The notes beneath the pieces are model-generated. The model was not told where the DNA came from. It saw only the letters and a program-made list of their open reading frames with translations, and ran no database searches. DNA of 64,000 bases from Acidovorax sp. A1169 (GTDB lineage: Bacteria > Pseudomonadota > Gammaproteobacteria > Burkholderiales > Burkholderiaceae_C): the NCBI RefSeq assembly GCF_030704685.1, contig NZ_JAUZDX010000024.1:1-64000 (forward strand). The letters run 5' to 3'. Position 1 is the stretch's first letter; each line of letters starts with the position of its first letter. Positions 18,935 to 30,658 of this stretch are shown piece by piece. Made by a program: the position numbers and the translations under genes.

Positions 18935-19458
18935 TGAAATCCCTTTCCCGCCATTTCGCCTTGGCCCTGCTGTTCGGCACGTTTGCCATGGCCGCGCCCG
19001 TACAGGCGCAAGAATCGTTCAAGGCTGGCCTGGTCAACATCGACCGCATCTTCCGCGAAGCCAACACCTCCAAGGCGTCCCAGGCCAAGCTCGAGCAGGA
19101 GTTCGCTCGCCGCGAAAAAGAGCTGGTGGACATGGGCAACTCCCTGAAGACCGCCTCCGAGAAGTTCGAGCGCGAAGCCCCGACCCTGGCCGAAAGCCAG
19201 CGCAATACCCGCCAGCGCCAGCTGGTGGACCAGGACCGTGACTTCCAGCGCAAGCGCCGGGAGTTCCAGGAAGACCTGAGCGCCCGCCGCAACGAAGAAC
19301 TTGCCGCCGTCGTGGACCGTGCCAACAAGGTCGTCAAGCAGGTGGCCGAGGCCGAGAAGTACGACGTGATCCTGCAGGAAGCCGCGTACATCAACCCCAA
19401 GCACGACATCACCGACAAGGTGATCAAGGCGCTCAATGCCGCGCCTGCCGCCAAGTAA
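18934..19458 (+). CDS. skp: Periplasmic chaperone Skp/OmpH
   Basis: The 174-aa protein has a signal peptide (about 1-24, ending VQA). A long charged coiled-coil (about residues 50-120) forms the tentacles of the trimeric Skp chaperone, which holds unfolded outer-membrane proteins. Location between bamA and lpxD supports the call. The start codon shares an A with the bamA stop. Confidence 0.93.
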   Translation: MKSLSRHFALALLFGTFAMAAPVQAQESFKAGLVNIDRIFREANTSKASQAKLEQEFARREKELVDMGNSLKTASEKFEREAPTLAESQRNTRQRQLVDQDRDFQRKRREFQEDLSARRNEELAAVVDRANKVVKQVAEAEKYDVILQEAAYINPKHDITDKVIKALNAAPAAK

Positions 19459-19488
19459 GCACCGGCAGCGCAATCCGGCAGGTGGCGC

Positions 19489-20469
19489 GTGAGCTTGCTT
19501 CTCAGGCACATCGTCGATGCGCTGGGTGGCTCGCTGGAGGGAGGGACTGGTGACACCCCCATCTCCCGCATCGCGCCCCTGGAGGTTGCGGGGCCGGGCG
19601 ACCTCAGCTTCCTGAGCAACCCCCGCTACCAGCAGCAACTGGCCGCCTCCCGGGCGGCCTGTGTCATTGTGGCGCCTGCCATGCGCGATGCCGCCGTGGC
19701 ACGCGGCGCCTGCATCGTGGTGGACAACCCCTATGTCTACTTCGCCCGCGCCACGCAGCTGTGGCGCCAGCACACGGCGCCCGCAGGGCAGGGCGGCGTG
19801 CATGCCAGCGCTGTGGTCGATGCGTCGGCGCAGGTGCATCCCAGTGCCACCATCGGCCCGCTGTGCGTGGTCGAGCGGGGTGCGCACATCGGCGCAGGCA
19901 CCGTACTCAAGTCCCGCGTCACGGTCGGTGAAGGCTGCCGCATCGGCGAGCGCTGCATCGTCCACGCGGGTGTGGTGATCGGTGCCGACGGCTTCGGCTT
20001 TGCGCCCGAGAAGGGGCAGTGGGTCAAGATCGAGCAACTGGGCGCGGTGCGCATCGGTGACGATGTGGAGATCGGGGCCAACACCTGCATTGATCGCGGG
20101 GCGCTGGACGATACCGTCATCGAGGACGGGGTCAAGCTCGACAATCTGATCCAGATCGGCCACAACGTGCGCATCGGCAAGCACTCGGCCATGGCCGGCT
20201 GCGTCGGCGTGGCCGGCAGCGCGACCATCGGCGCGCACTGCACCGTGGGTGGGGGTGCCATTGTCCTGGGCCACCTCACGCTGGCGGACAATGTGCACAT
20301 ATCAGCGGCCACCGTGGTCACCCGCTCGCTGACGCAACCGGGCCAGTACACCGGCATGTTCCCCATCGACGACAATGCGCGGTGGGAAAAAAACGCTGCA
20401 ACACTCAAACAACTGCACAGCTTGCGCGATCGCATCAAGGCGCTCGAGCAGGCTCTCAAGGCAGCATGA
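19489..20469 (+). CDS. lpxD: UDP-3-O-acyl-glucosamine N-acyltransferase
   Basis: The 326-aa left-handed beta-helix enzyme adds the N-linked hydroxyacyl chain in the third step of lipid A synthesis. The N-terminal uridine-binding domain (about 1-100) is followed by hexapeptide repeats. The catalytic histidine lies in the segment QIGHNVRIGKHS near residue 225. The start is GTG 19489, giving a typical N terminus (SLLLRHIVDALGG). It is followed after 16 bases by fabZ. Confidence 0.97.
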   Translation: MSLLLRHIVDALGGSLEGGTGDTPISRIAPLEVAGPGDLSFLSNPRYQQQLAASRAACVIVAPAMRDAAVARGACIVVDNPYVYFARATQLWRQHTAPAGQGGVHASAVVDASAQVHPSATIGPLCVVERGAHIGAGTVLKSRVTVGEGCRIGERCIVHAGVVIGADGFGFAPEKGQWVKIEQLGAVRIGDDVEIGANTCIDRGALDDTVIEDGVKLDNLIQIGHNVRIGKHSAMAGCVGVAGSATIGAHCTVGGGAIVLGHLTLADNVHISAATVVTRSLTQPGQYTGMFPIDDNARWEKNAATLKQLHSLRDRIKALEQALKAA

Positions 20470-20485
20470 ACGGAAGAACAACTCG

Positions 20486-20926
20486 ATGATGGATATTCAC
20501 GCGATTCTCAAGCAACTGCCGCACCGCTACCCGTTCCTGCTGGTGGACAAGGTGCTGGAGCTGGAGAGCAACACCCGCATCAAGGCGATCAAGAACGTCA
20601 CCTTCAACGAGCCATACTTCATGGGGCACTTCCCGGGGCGTCCCGTGATGCCCGGCGTGCTGATCCTCGAAGCCCTGGCCCAGGCCGCCGGGCTGCTGGC
20701 GTTCGACGCCATGGGCAAGGTGCCTGACGAGAACAACATCTACTACTTCGTGGGCATCGATGGCGCGCGCTTCAAGCGCCCCGTGGAGCCTGGCGACCAG
20801 CTCATCCTGTCGATCACCATCGACCGCGTGCGCGGCGGCATCTGGAAGTTCAAGGGCGTGGCCAGCGTGGGCGACGAAGTGGCCTGCGAGGCTGAACTCA
20901 TGTGCACCATGCGCAGCGTCAACTGA
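20486..20926 (+). CDS. fabZ: 3-hydroxyacyl-ACP dehydratase FabZ
   Basis: The 146-aa hot-dog-fold enzyme dehydrates 3-hydroxyacyl-ACP in fatty acid elongation, competing with LpxA for the same substrate. The catalytic histidine and glutamate lie in GHFPGRPVMPGVLILEA. Two adjacent ATG codons (20486 and 20489) are possible starts, with GGAAG upstream. Confidence 0.97.
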   Translation: MMDIHAILKQLPHRYPFLLVDKVLELESNTRIKAIKNVTFNEPYFMGHFPGRPVMPGVLILEALAQAAGLLAFDAMGKVPDENNIYYFVGIDGARFKRPVEPGDQLILSITIDRVRGGIWKFKGVASVGDEVACEAELMCTMRSVN

Positions 20927-20949
20927 CCTTTTTCCGCCGGTTGTCGAAC

Positions 20950-21738
20950 GTGAGCAATATCCATCCCACCGCCGTCGTCGCCGACGGCGCCCGCCTGGCC
21001 CCTTCGGTGCAGGTGGGGCCCTATGCCGTGGTCGGTCCGAACGTGGTGATCGGTGCCGGCACCACGGTGGGTGCGCACTGCGTCATCGAGGGCCACACCG
21101 CCATCGGGCAAGACAACCGCATCTTCCAGTTCGCCTCGCTGGGCGCGGCCCCGCAGGACAAGAAGTACGCAGGCGAAGCCACGCGCCTGGTGATCGGCGA
21201 CCGCAACACCATCCGCGAGTTCTGCACGCTGAACACCGGCACGGTGCAGGACTGCGGCGAGACCACGGTGGGCGACGACAACTGGATCATGGCCTACGTG
21301 CACGTGGCGCACGACTGCACCATCGGCCACCAGACCACCCTGGCCAACAACACCACGCTGGCCGGCCACGTGGAGGTGGGCGACTGGGCCACCGTGGGCG
21401 GCCTCACGGGCGTGCTGCAGCGCATGCGCATCGGCGCGCACACCATGGTCGGTTTCTCCAGCCACGTCAGCAAGGACGTGCCACCCTACATGGTGGTGGA
21501 CGGCAACCCCCTGGCCGTGCGCGGCGTGAACCTGGTGGGCCTGCGCCGGCGCGATTTTTCGGCCCAGCGCATTGCCGCCATCCGCGAAATGCACAAGCTG
21601 CTGTACCGCCAGGGGCTGACCCTGGACGAGGCACGCAAACACATCCTTGCCCTGCCTGGTGACATGCCCGAGGCGGCCGGCGACGTGGCGCTGATGGATG
21701 CTTTCCTCGACAGCGCCGCCCACGGCATCGCGCGCTGA
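20950..21738 (+). CDS. lpxA: UDP-N-acetylglucosamine acyltransferase
   Basis: The 262-aa trimeric beta-helix enzyme starts lipid A synthesis by transferring a hydroxyacyl chain from ACP. The length equals that of the E. coli enzyme when GTG 20950 is used. Hexapeptide repeats run from the start (SNIHPTAVV) and the catalytic histidine is in YVHVAHDCTIG. The C-terminal helical domain is present. The longer frame overlaps fabZ and is not conserved. Confidence 0.97.
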   Translation: MSNIHPTAVVADGARLAPSVQVGPYAVVGPNVVIGAGTTVGAHCVIEGHTAIGQDNRIFQFASLGAAPQDKKYAGEATRLVIGDRNTIREFCTLNTGTVQDCGETTVGDDNWIMAYVHVAHDCTIGHQTTLANNTTLAGHVEVGDWATVGGLTGVLQRMRIGAHTMVGFSSHVSKDVPPYMVVDGNPLAVRGVNLVGLRRRDFSAQRIAAIREMHKLLYRQGLTLDEARKHILALPGDMPEAAGDVALMDAFLDSAAHGIAR

Positions 21739-21760
21739 TCCCCCACCAAGAGACTGCTGA

Positions 21761-22933
21761 ATGAAGGACAAGGCGCCCCGCGTGGCGATGGTCGCAGGCG
21801 AGGCCTCGGGCGACCTGCTGGCCGGCCTGCTGCTCGACGGTGTGCAGGCCCGCTGGCCTGCCGCCACGGCGCACGGCATCGGCGGGCCGCAGATGGCCAA
21901 ACGCGGCTTTGCGGCCTGGTGGCCCAGCGACAAGCTGGCCGTGCACGGCTACAGCATGGAGGTGCTGCGCCGCCTGCGCGAGCTGCTGGGCATCCGCAAA
22001 GCGCTGCGCACCCGCCTGCTGGCCGACCGGCCCGACATCTTCATCGGCGTGGATGCGCCCGATTTCAACCTGGGGCTGGAGGCGGACCTGCGGGCTGCCG
22101 GTATTCCCACCGTGCACTTCGTGTGCCCCTCCATCTGGGCCTGGCGTGCCGACCGCATCGAGAAGATCCGCAGAAGTGCGGGCCATGTGCTGTGCATCTT
22201 CCCGTTCGAGCCTGAGTTGCTGGCCAAGAACGGCATTGCCGCCACCTACGTCGGCCACCCCCTGGCCAGCGTGATCCCCGAGGTGCCCGACCGCAGTGCT
22301 GCGCGCGCTCGCCTGGGCCTGTCGGATGCCGACGAGGTGCTGGCCATCCTGCCCGGCAGCCGTTCGGCCGAGGTGCAGTACATCGCGCCCGCGTTCTTCG
22401 CGGCGGCCGCCTTGCTGCGCAAGGCGCGCCCGAACCTGCGCATGGTGGTGCCTGCCGTGCCCGCGCTGCAACCGCGCATCGAAGAGGCTGCGCGCGCACA
22501 CGGCCTGGCCGATGCGCTGCAGATCGTCACGGGCCAGTCGCACACCGTGCTGGCGGCCTGCGACGTGACGCTGATCGCCAGCGGCACGGCCACGCTGGAG
22601 GCAGCGCTGTTCAAGCGCCCCATGGTCATCGGCTACCACATGCACCCCTTGAGCTGGTGGCTCATGAAGCGCAAGCAGCTGCAGCCCTGGGTGGGGCTGC
22701 CCAACATCCTGTGCGGCGAATTCGTGGTGCCCGAGCTGATCCAGGGCGCGGCCACGCCGCAGGCGCTGTGCGACGCCACCTTGCAATGGTTTGATGCAAA
22801 AGTGCGGCATCCCGCTACCATCACGGCTTTGGAACAGCGTTTTTCCGCGCTGCACGCGAGCCTGCGGCGCGACACTTCCCAACTGGCTGCCGATGCGATC
22901 GAGAAAATCCTTGCCACCACCGCTGCTGTTTGA
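21761..22933 (+). CDS. lpxB: Lipid A disaccharide synthase
   Basis: The 390-aa GT19 enzyme joins UDP-diacylglucosamine to lipid X, forming the lipid A disaccharide at the inner membrane. The N-terminal MVAGEASGDLLA and the family block VCPSIWAWRADRIEKI are intact, as is LPGSRSAEV before the second Rossmann half. The 3' end overlaps the probable rnhB start by about 40 bases. Confidence 0.97.
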   Translation: MKDKAPRVAMVAGEASGDLLAGLLLDGVQARWPAATAHGIGGPQMAKRGFAAWWPSDKLAVHGYSMEVLRRLRELLGIRKALRTRLLADRPDIFIGVDAPDFNLGLEADLRAAGIPTVHFVCPSIWAWRADRIEKIRRSAGHVLCIFPFEPELLAKNGIAATYVGHPLASVIPEVPDRSAARARLGLSDADEVLAILPGSRSAEVQYIAPAFFAAAALLRKARPNLRMVVPAVPALQPRIEEAARAHGLADALQIVTGQSHTVLAACDVTLIASGTATLEAALFKRPMVIGYHMHPLSWWLMKRKQLQPWVGLPNILCGEFVVPELIQGAATPQALCDATLQWFDAKVRHPATITALEQRFSALHASLRRDTSQLAADAIEKILATTAAV

Positions 22934-23564
22934 ACAGGTGAGCCTGGACTGGCATCCGCCCGGTCTGGTGGCCGGCGTGGACGAGGCCGGCCGCGGCCCG
23001 CTGGCCGGGCCTGTGGTGGCTGCCGCCGTCATCCTCGATGACCTGCGCCCCATTGCCGGGCTGGACGATTCCAAGAAGCTCACCGCGCTGCGCCGCGAGG
23101 CCCTGTTCGACGAGATCCGTGCCAAGGCGCTGTGCTTTGCCATTGCCGAGGCCAGCGTGGAAGAGATAGACCAGCTGAACATCCTGCAGGCCACGCTGCT
23201 GGCCATGCGCCGTGCCGTGATGGGCCTGCGCCTCAAGCCCGTGCGCGTGCTGGTGGACGGCAACCAGTTGCCCCGGCTCGATGTGCCGTCCGAGGCCATC
23301 GTCAAGGGCGACGCGCTGGTGAAATCCATCTCGGCCGCCTCCATCCTTGCCAAGGTCCACCGCGACCGCTGGTGCAACGAGGTGCACGAGCATTTTCCGC
23401 ACTACGGCTTTTCGGCCCACAAGGGCTATGGCACCGTGGTGCACATGGAAGCCCTGCGTGCCCATGGCGCCTGCATCCACCACCGGCGCTCGTTTGCCCC
23501 GGTGGCCCAGGTGCTGGTGCAGTCCTCCTCATCCCTCTCCGTTTCCCAGGGCATCGGCGCGTGA
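22893..23564 (+). CDS. rnhB: Ribonuclease HII
   Basis: This 223-aa endonuclease removes ribonucleotides from DNA. The acidic metal ligands lie in GVDEAGRGPLAGP and in the later LVDGNQLPRLD, and the family segment DALVKSISAASILAK is present. I use ATG 22893, overlapping lpxB; GTG 22938 in the same frame is a good alternative start closer to the conserved fold. The tail after residue 205 is Ser-rich and unlikely to be functional. Confidence 0.95.
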   Translation: MRSRKSLPPPLLFEQVSLDWHPPGLVAGVDEAGRGPLAGPVVAAAVILDDLRPIAGLDDSKKLTALRREALFDEIRAKALCFAIAEASVEEIDQLNILQATLLAMRRAVMGLRLKPVRVLVDGNQLPRLDVPSEAIVKGDALVKSISAASILAKVHRDRWCNEVHEHFPHYGFSAHKGYGTVVHMEALRAHGACIHHRRSFAPVAQVLVQSSSSLSVSQGIGA

Positions 23565-23586
23565 CGCGCTGCGGCACTGCCGTTCC

Positions 23587-24378
23587 ATGACCTCTTCTTC
23601 CGTCACTGCCATCCATTCGCGCGACAACGCCTGGGTCAAGGACCTGCGCCGCCTGGCGCAGGACAATGGCGCCTACCGCAAGCAGGGCCGCGTCTGGCTC
23701 GAAGGCGACCACCTGTGCCGTGCGGCGCTGGAGCGCGGCGTGGCGCCGGCCGTGGCGGTGTTCGCCGAATCGCTGTGGCCCACGGCCCAGCCCGAATGGG
23801 GCAAGGCCGCGCCCAAGGTCGTGGTGCTGGCCGACGCCCTGTTTGCCGACATCAGCGGGCTGGAGTCGCCGGCAAAGATGGGCTTCGTGCTCGACCTGCC
23901 CGAGGGCCGGGAACCTCGGCCCGGCGTGGCCGCCGTGGTGCTCGACCGCGTGCAGGATGCGGGCAACGTCGGCTCCATTTTGCGCAGCGCCTCGGCCTTC
24001 GGATTTCGGCAGGTACTGGCGCTCAAGGGCAGTGCTGCGCTGTGGTCGCCCAAGGTACTGCGCGCGGGCATGGGCGCACATTTTGCGCTCGACCTGGTCG
24101 AGGGCCTGGCGCCCGAGGACCTTGCCGATCTGGATCTGCCGATGCTGGTCACCAGCTCGCACCAGGGCGACTACCTGCACCGCGCCGATCTGCCCTGGCC
24201 CTGCGCCTGGGTCATGGGGCACGAAGGGCAGGGCGTGAGCGCGGTGCTGCAGGAGCGCGCCAGCCAGCACATCCGCATCGCCCAGCCGGGCGGGGAGGAG
24301 TCGCTCAATGTGGGCGCGGCCGCCGCCATCTGCCTGCATGCGAGTGCAGCGCAGCGTGCGCTGCAGGCGGGGCGCTGA
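23587..24378 (+). CDS. SPOUT-class RNA 2'-O-methyltransferase (TrmH/SpoU family)
   Basis: The 263-aa protein has an N-terminal substrate-binding region and a C-terminal knotted SPOUT domain. All three SpoU motifs are visible: DRVQDAGNVGSILRSA, MGHEGQGVS and ESLNVGAAAAICL. It probably methylates a ribose in rRNA or tRNA with S-adenosylmethionine. The target nucleotide cannot be assigned. It starts 22 bases after rnhB, probably the last gene of the unit, and is convergent with the next gene. Confidence 0.88.
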   Translation: MTSSSVTAIHSRDNAWVKDLRRLAQDNGAYRKQGRVWLEGDHLCRAALERGVAPAVAVFAESLWPTAQPEWGKAAPKVVVLADALFADISGLESPAKMGFVLDLPEGREPRPGVAAVVLDRVQDAGNVGSILRSASAFGFRQVLALKGSAALWSPKVLRAGMGAHFALDLVEGLAPEDLADLDLPMLVTSSHQGDYLHRADLPWPCAWVMGHEGQGVSAVLQERASQHIRIAQPGGEESLNVGAAAAICLHASAAQRALQAGR

Positions 24379-24406
24379 ACCACCGCCTCGCAAGGCGAAG
24401 GCCGTA

Positions 24407-25213
24407 TTACTGGTTCCGCAGAAACTGCTGGATGAAGTCACCCTGGTTGGAAGCATCCTGGTGAGTGGTGAACACCAGCTTCTGACCTTCCACGCGCAAC
24501 TTCATCTCGGCGCCGAACTGGCACTGGATCTGGCCCAGCGAAGCGGCCTTGGCCTTGAAGCTCGCATTGCTCTTGCACATGCTGTCCATCTGCGAAGCTA
24601 CCTCACCGCAGAAACTGGCGATGCTGAGCTTCTTGAGCTTGTCGTCGTCGATGGACTTCCAGTCCACCGCCGTCTTTACTGGGCTGCCGCAGGCGGAGCT
24701 GGCCGAGGTGTCGGTGCTGGCCAGGTCCGTCTGTGCCGACGCCAGGTGCTTGTCGCGGTCGAAGCGGGCCAGTTTTTCCTGCACGCCGTCCTTTTGCTGG
24801 CGCGCATAGGCGCTCTTGAGCTCGGCTACGTTCAAGGCCTTGCTCTTCTTCTCGTCGAACGACAGGTCCACCGCGCCCTGGCGGCCCGGCAGGTAGGTGA
24901 CATAGCGCTCGCCACTGCCGTAGCGGTTGGTCTGCTTCTGCACCAAGCCCCACTCCCGGCCATCGAGCGTGGTCACATAGGCCTCAGTGCCGCTACCGCG
25001 CTGCTCCTGCTTGCCCAGGAAGATCACCTTGTCGATGGGGCTGTTGAAGCCGCTCACGCGCATCAGCGCGGCCTTGCCGTCCGTGGTCGGTGCCAGCACT
25101 ACCTCCAGCCCCTGTGGGCCGGAGAAAACCTGGGGGTAGGCCGCCAGGTCCTGCGCGCTGGCCAGGGTGGACAACAGGGCGCATGCCCATGCAATCGAAG
25201 TCTTCTTGGTCAT
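24407..25213 (-). CDS. Secreted protein of unknown function
   Basis: I do not recognise this 268-aa protein. The N terminus (MTKKTSIAWACALLSTLASA) is a clear signal peptide with a probable cleavage after ASA, so the product is periplasmic or secreted. It contains a lysine-rich middle section and three cysteines in the C-terminal third, possibly a disulfide. ATG 25213 was chosen because the signal peptide starts there and a purine-rich stretch precedes it. It is convergent with the methyltransferase and divergent from carA; nothing nearby explains its role. Confidence 0.75.
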   Translation of the reverse strand: MTKKTSIAWACALLSTLASAQDLAAYPQVFSGPQGLEVVLAPTTDGKAALMRVSGFNSPIDKVIFLGKQEQRGSGTEAYVTTLDGREWGLVQKQTNRYGSGERYVTYLPGRQGAVDLSFDEKKSKALNVAELKSAYARQQKDGVQEKLARFDRDKHLASAQTDLASTDTSASSACGSPVKTAVDWKSIDDDKLKKLSIASFCGEVASQMDSMCKSNASFKAKAASLGQIQCQFGAEMKLRVEGQKLVFTTHQDASNQGDFIQQFLRNQ

Positions 25214-25657
25214 CCCATCTCTCTTTGTGGTGTCTACGGTGCGGCAAAGTCTATCGGAGGGCCCTGGCCGGCCCGGCCTGCAGCGGCGAGAAGTTGTGTC
25301 GGTTCGTGAAAAGCTTCTCGGTTGCGCCGCTGTCGTGGGGTGGTGGCCTTCCAAGGCGGGTTCTGCTCCGTCACAAGGCACGGGAGTCGTCGCTGCTTGT
25401 TACAATCAAATTGCTATACAAACAATAGCGAACGAGAAAGGGCACGCCATCGTGCCGCCGTGGCCGCAGACCACTTCAGCAGCGGCAGTGGAGGGGAATG
25501 TACCGGGTTGACACTGAAAGATGGGCCTCTCAGGCTACAATTGGAGGCTTTCCCGCAAACACGTCGCCCGGCCGCACTCAAAGCAAACCTCCCACAAACA
25601 GCAGTCCCAGGATCACTTCCTGCGACTCCGGGCGACCGTAACCATTCGGAGAACCCA
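25214..25657. promoter_or_regulatory. Divergent intergenic region upstream of carA
   Basis: These 444 bases separate the secreted-protein gene from carA and hold no convincing gene. A TACAAT at 25536-25541 is a plausible -10 for carA, giving a leader of about 110 bases. A perfect TTGACA lies at 25508-25513, but the 22-base spacing is too long for an ordinary pair. AT-rich sequence at 25397-25435 may hold another promoter. I see no obvious leader peptide or pyrimidine attenuator hairpin. Confidence 0.35.
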
Positions 25658-26830
25658 GTGCTTTTGTCTCTCAAGGGAACCTTCCCGCCCGCCATCCTGG
25701 CGCTCGCAGACGGCACGGTCTTTATCGGCAATTCGATCGGTGCCACCGGCACCACCGTCGGCGAAGTGGTGTTCAACACCTCCATCACCGGCTACCAGGA
25801 AATCCTTACCGACCCGAGCTACTGCCAGCAGATCGTCACCCTGACGTATCCGCACATCGGCAACTACGGCGTCAGCCCCGAGGATATCGAAGCCGACAAG
25901 GTCCATGCCGCAGGCCTGATCATCAAGGATCTGCCGCTCATTGCCAGCAACTTCCGCTCCACCGAGACGCTGTCCCAGTACCTCGTGCGTGAGCGCACCG
26001 TGGCCATCTCCAACATCGACACCCGCAAGCTCACCCGCCTGCTGCGCGAAAAGGGCGCCCAGAACGGCGCCATCGTCGGCCTGGCCGAAGGCCAGGAAGT
26101 GACGCAGGCGCTGATCGACCAGGCCCTGGCCGCTGCCAAGGCCGCCCCCAACATGGCCGGGCTGGACCTGGCCAAGGTGGTGTCGACCCAGGTTGCCTAC
26201 GAGTGGACCGAGACCGAGTGGGTGCTGGGCAAGGGCTATGGCACGCTCGAGGCACCGCGGTTCCATGTGGTGGCCTACGACTACGGCGTGAAGAAGAACA
26301 TCCTGCGCATGCTCGCGCAGCGCGGCTGCAAGGTCACCGTGGTGCCGGCGCAGACGCCCGCGGCCGACGTGCTGGCCATGAAGCCCGATGGCGTGTTCCT
26401 CTCCAACGGCCCTGGCGACCCGCAGCCGTGCGACTACGCCATCGAGGCCACGCGCACCATCGTCGAGAGCGGTCTGCCCACCTTCGGCATCTGCCTGGGC
26501 CACCAGATCATGGCCCTGGCCGCTGGCGCCAAGACCTTCAAGATGACGCACAGCCACCACGGTGCCAACCACCCGGTGAAGGACCTGGATACGGGCCGCG
26601 TGAGCATCACCAGCCAGAACCACGGTTTTGCGGTGGAGATGGATTCGCTGCCCGCCAACCTGCGCGCCACGCACGTGAGCCTGTTCGACGGCACGCTGCA
26701 GGGCCTGGTGCACAAGGACAAGCCTGCGTTCTGCTTCCAGGGCCACCCTGAGGCATCGCCCGGCCCGCACGACATCGCCTACCTGTTCGACCGCTTCACC
26801 GACGCGATGCGCAGCGCGCGCACCCAGTAA
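25658..26830 (+). CDS. carA: Carbamoyl-phosphate synthase small subunit
   Basis: The 390-aa subunit hydrolyses glutamine and channels ammonia to CarB for carbamoyl phosphate, precursor of arginine and pyrimidines. The N-terminal CarA domain (LADGTVFIGNSIGATG) and the class I amidotransferase nucleophile in GICLGHQ are present, with the later catalytic HPEASPGPHD. Start is GTG 25658, preceded by GGAG at six bases. A small unknown gene separates it from carB. Confidence 0.97.
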   Translation: MLLSLKGTFPPAILALADGTVFIGNSIGATGTTVGEVVFNTSITGYQEILTDPSYCQQIVTLTYPHIGNYGVSPEDIEADKVHAAGLIIKDLPLIASNFRSTETLSQYLVRERTVAISNIDTRKLTRLLREKGAQNGAIVGLAEGQEVTQALIDQALAAAKAAPNMAGLDLAKVVSTQVAYEWTETEWVLGKGYGTLEAPRFHVVAYDYGVKKNILRMLAQRGCKVTVVPAQTPAADVLAMKPDGVFLSNGPGDPQPCDYAIEATRTIVESGLPTFGICLGHQIMALAAGAKTFKMTHSHHGANHPVKDLDTGRVSITSQNHGFAVEMDSLPANLRATHVSLFDGTLQGLVHKDKPAFCFQGHPEASPGPHDIAYLFDRFTDAMRSARTQ

Positions 26831-26851
26831 GCACAACGAAGGAATCGCGCC

Positions 26852-27268
26852 ATGAAACTCTTCAGCTTCCCCGCCGCCTCGCTCGAAAAAGCCATCCACA
26901 AGCGTGTGCTGACCCTGCCGTCGCCGCACCGCGAATGGTTTACCGAACGCTGGTCGCAAAAGCCCTACAAGAAGGCCTTCGTCGAGAACAAGGCGATGCC
27001 GCTGGTCACGCTGGTGGCCAAGGGCAAGACCTGGGACGACGAAACCTTTGCCGAAGCCATGGCCGAGTGGGACGTGACGTTTTATGACGCAGAGACCGAA
27101 GTGCTGCTTCCCCTGGTGCAGGGCGATGGCCTGCTGCAGCTGATGCAGAAGAACCTGCCGCCCGAGCGCGCGCAGGCGCTCATCGCCAGGCTGAAGGTGC
27201 GGCGCGACGCCGCAGCCCCCGCCACTGCGCCCACCAGCCCCCAGGCAGCCGAACCCACGATCGACTGA
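26852..27268 (+). CDS. Conserved-looking protein of unknown function between carA and carB
   Basis: I do not recognise this 138-aa protein. It is cytoplasmic, without signal or membrane segment. It is rich in aromatic and charged residues over the first 115 positions (LPSPHREWFTERWSQKPYKK). The tail of about 20 residues is low in complexity (Ala/Pro). It begins 21 bases after carA with GAAGGAA upstream and ends ten bases before carB, so it is translated from the carAB message. Position suggests a role tied to carbamoyl phosphate synthesis or its regulation, but that is inference from spacing alone. Confidence 0.8.
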   Translation: MKLFSFPAASLEKAIHKRVLTLPSPHREWFTERWSQKPYKKAFVENKAMPLVTLVAKGKTWDDETFAEAMAEWDVTFYDAETEVLLPLVQGDGLLQLMQKNLPPERAQALIARLKVRRDAAAPATAPTSPQAAEPTID

Positions 27269-27278
27269 TCGACGCAAC

Positions 27279-30527
<3,249 letters not shown>

Positions 30528-30551
30528 TCCGGCGCCGGCAACGGCCCCAAG

Positions 30552-30594
30552 GCCCCGTGGAGCGCAGCCCTGGCTGCCTCCCGGGGCTTTTTTC
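30552..30594 (+). terminator. Terminator of the carA-carB unit
   Basis: An extended hairpin starts with GCCCCG/CGGGGC (30552-30557 with 30582-30587). It continues inward with GGAG/CTCC and GCAGCC/GGCTGC and is followed by a run of seven T. It begins 25 bases after the carB stop. Confidence 0.9.
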
Positions 30595-30658
30595 ATGGCG
30601 TAGCGGGGGCGGGCAAGCCCTGTTGCCTGCCCGTGGCGCTTGCCGTTAGATTGGCGCC

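Noticed and set aside
25508..25541. TTGACA and TACAAT as a paired carA promoter
   Set aside because: Both hexamers are good, but the 22-base spacer is far from the usual 16-18, so I list only the -10 as tentative.
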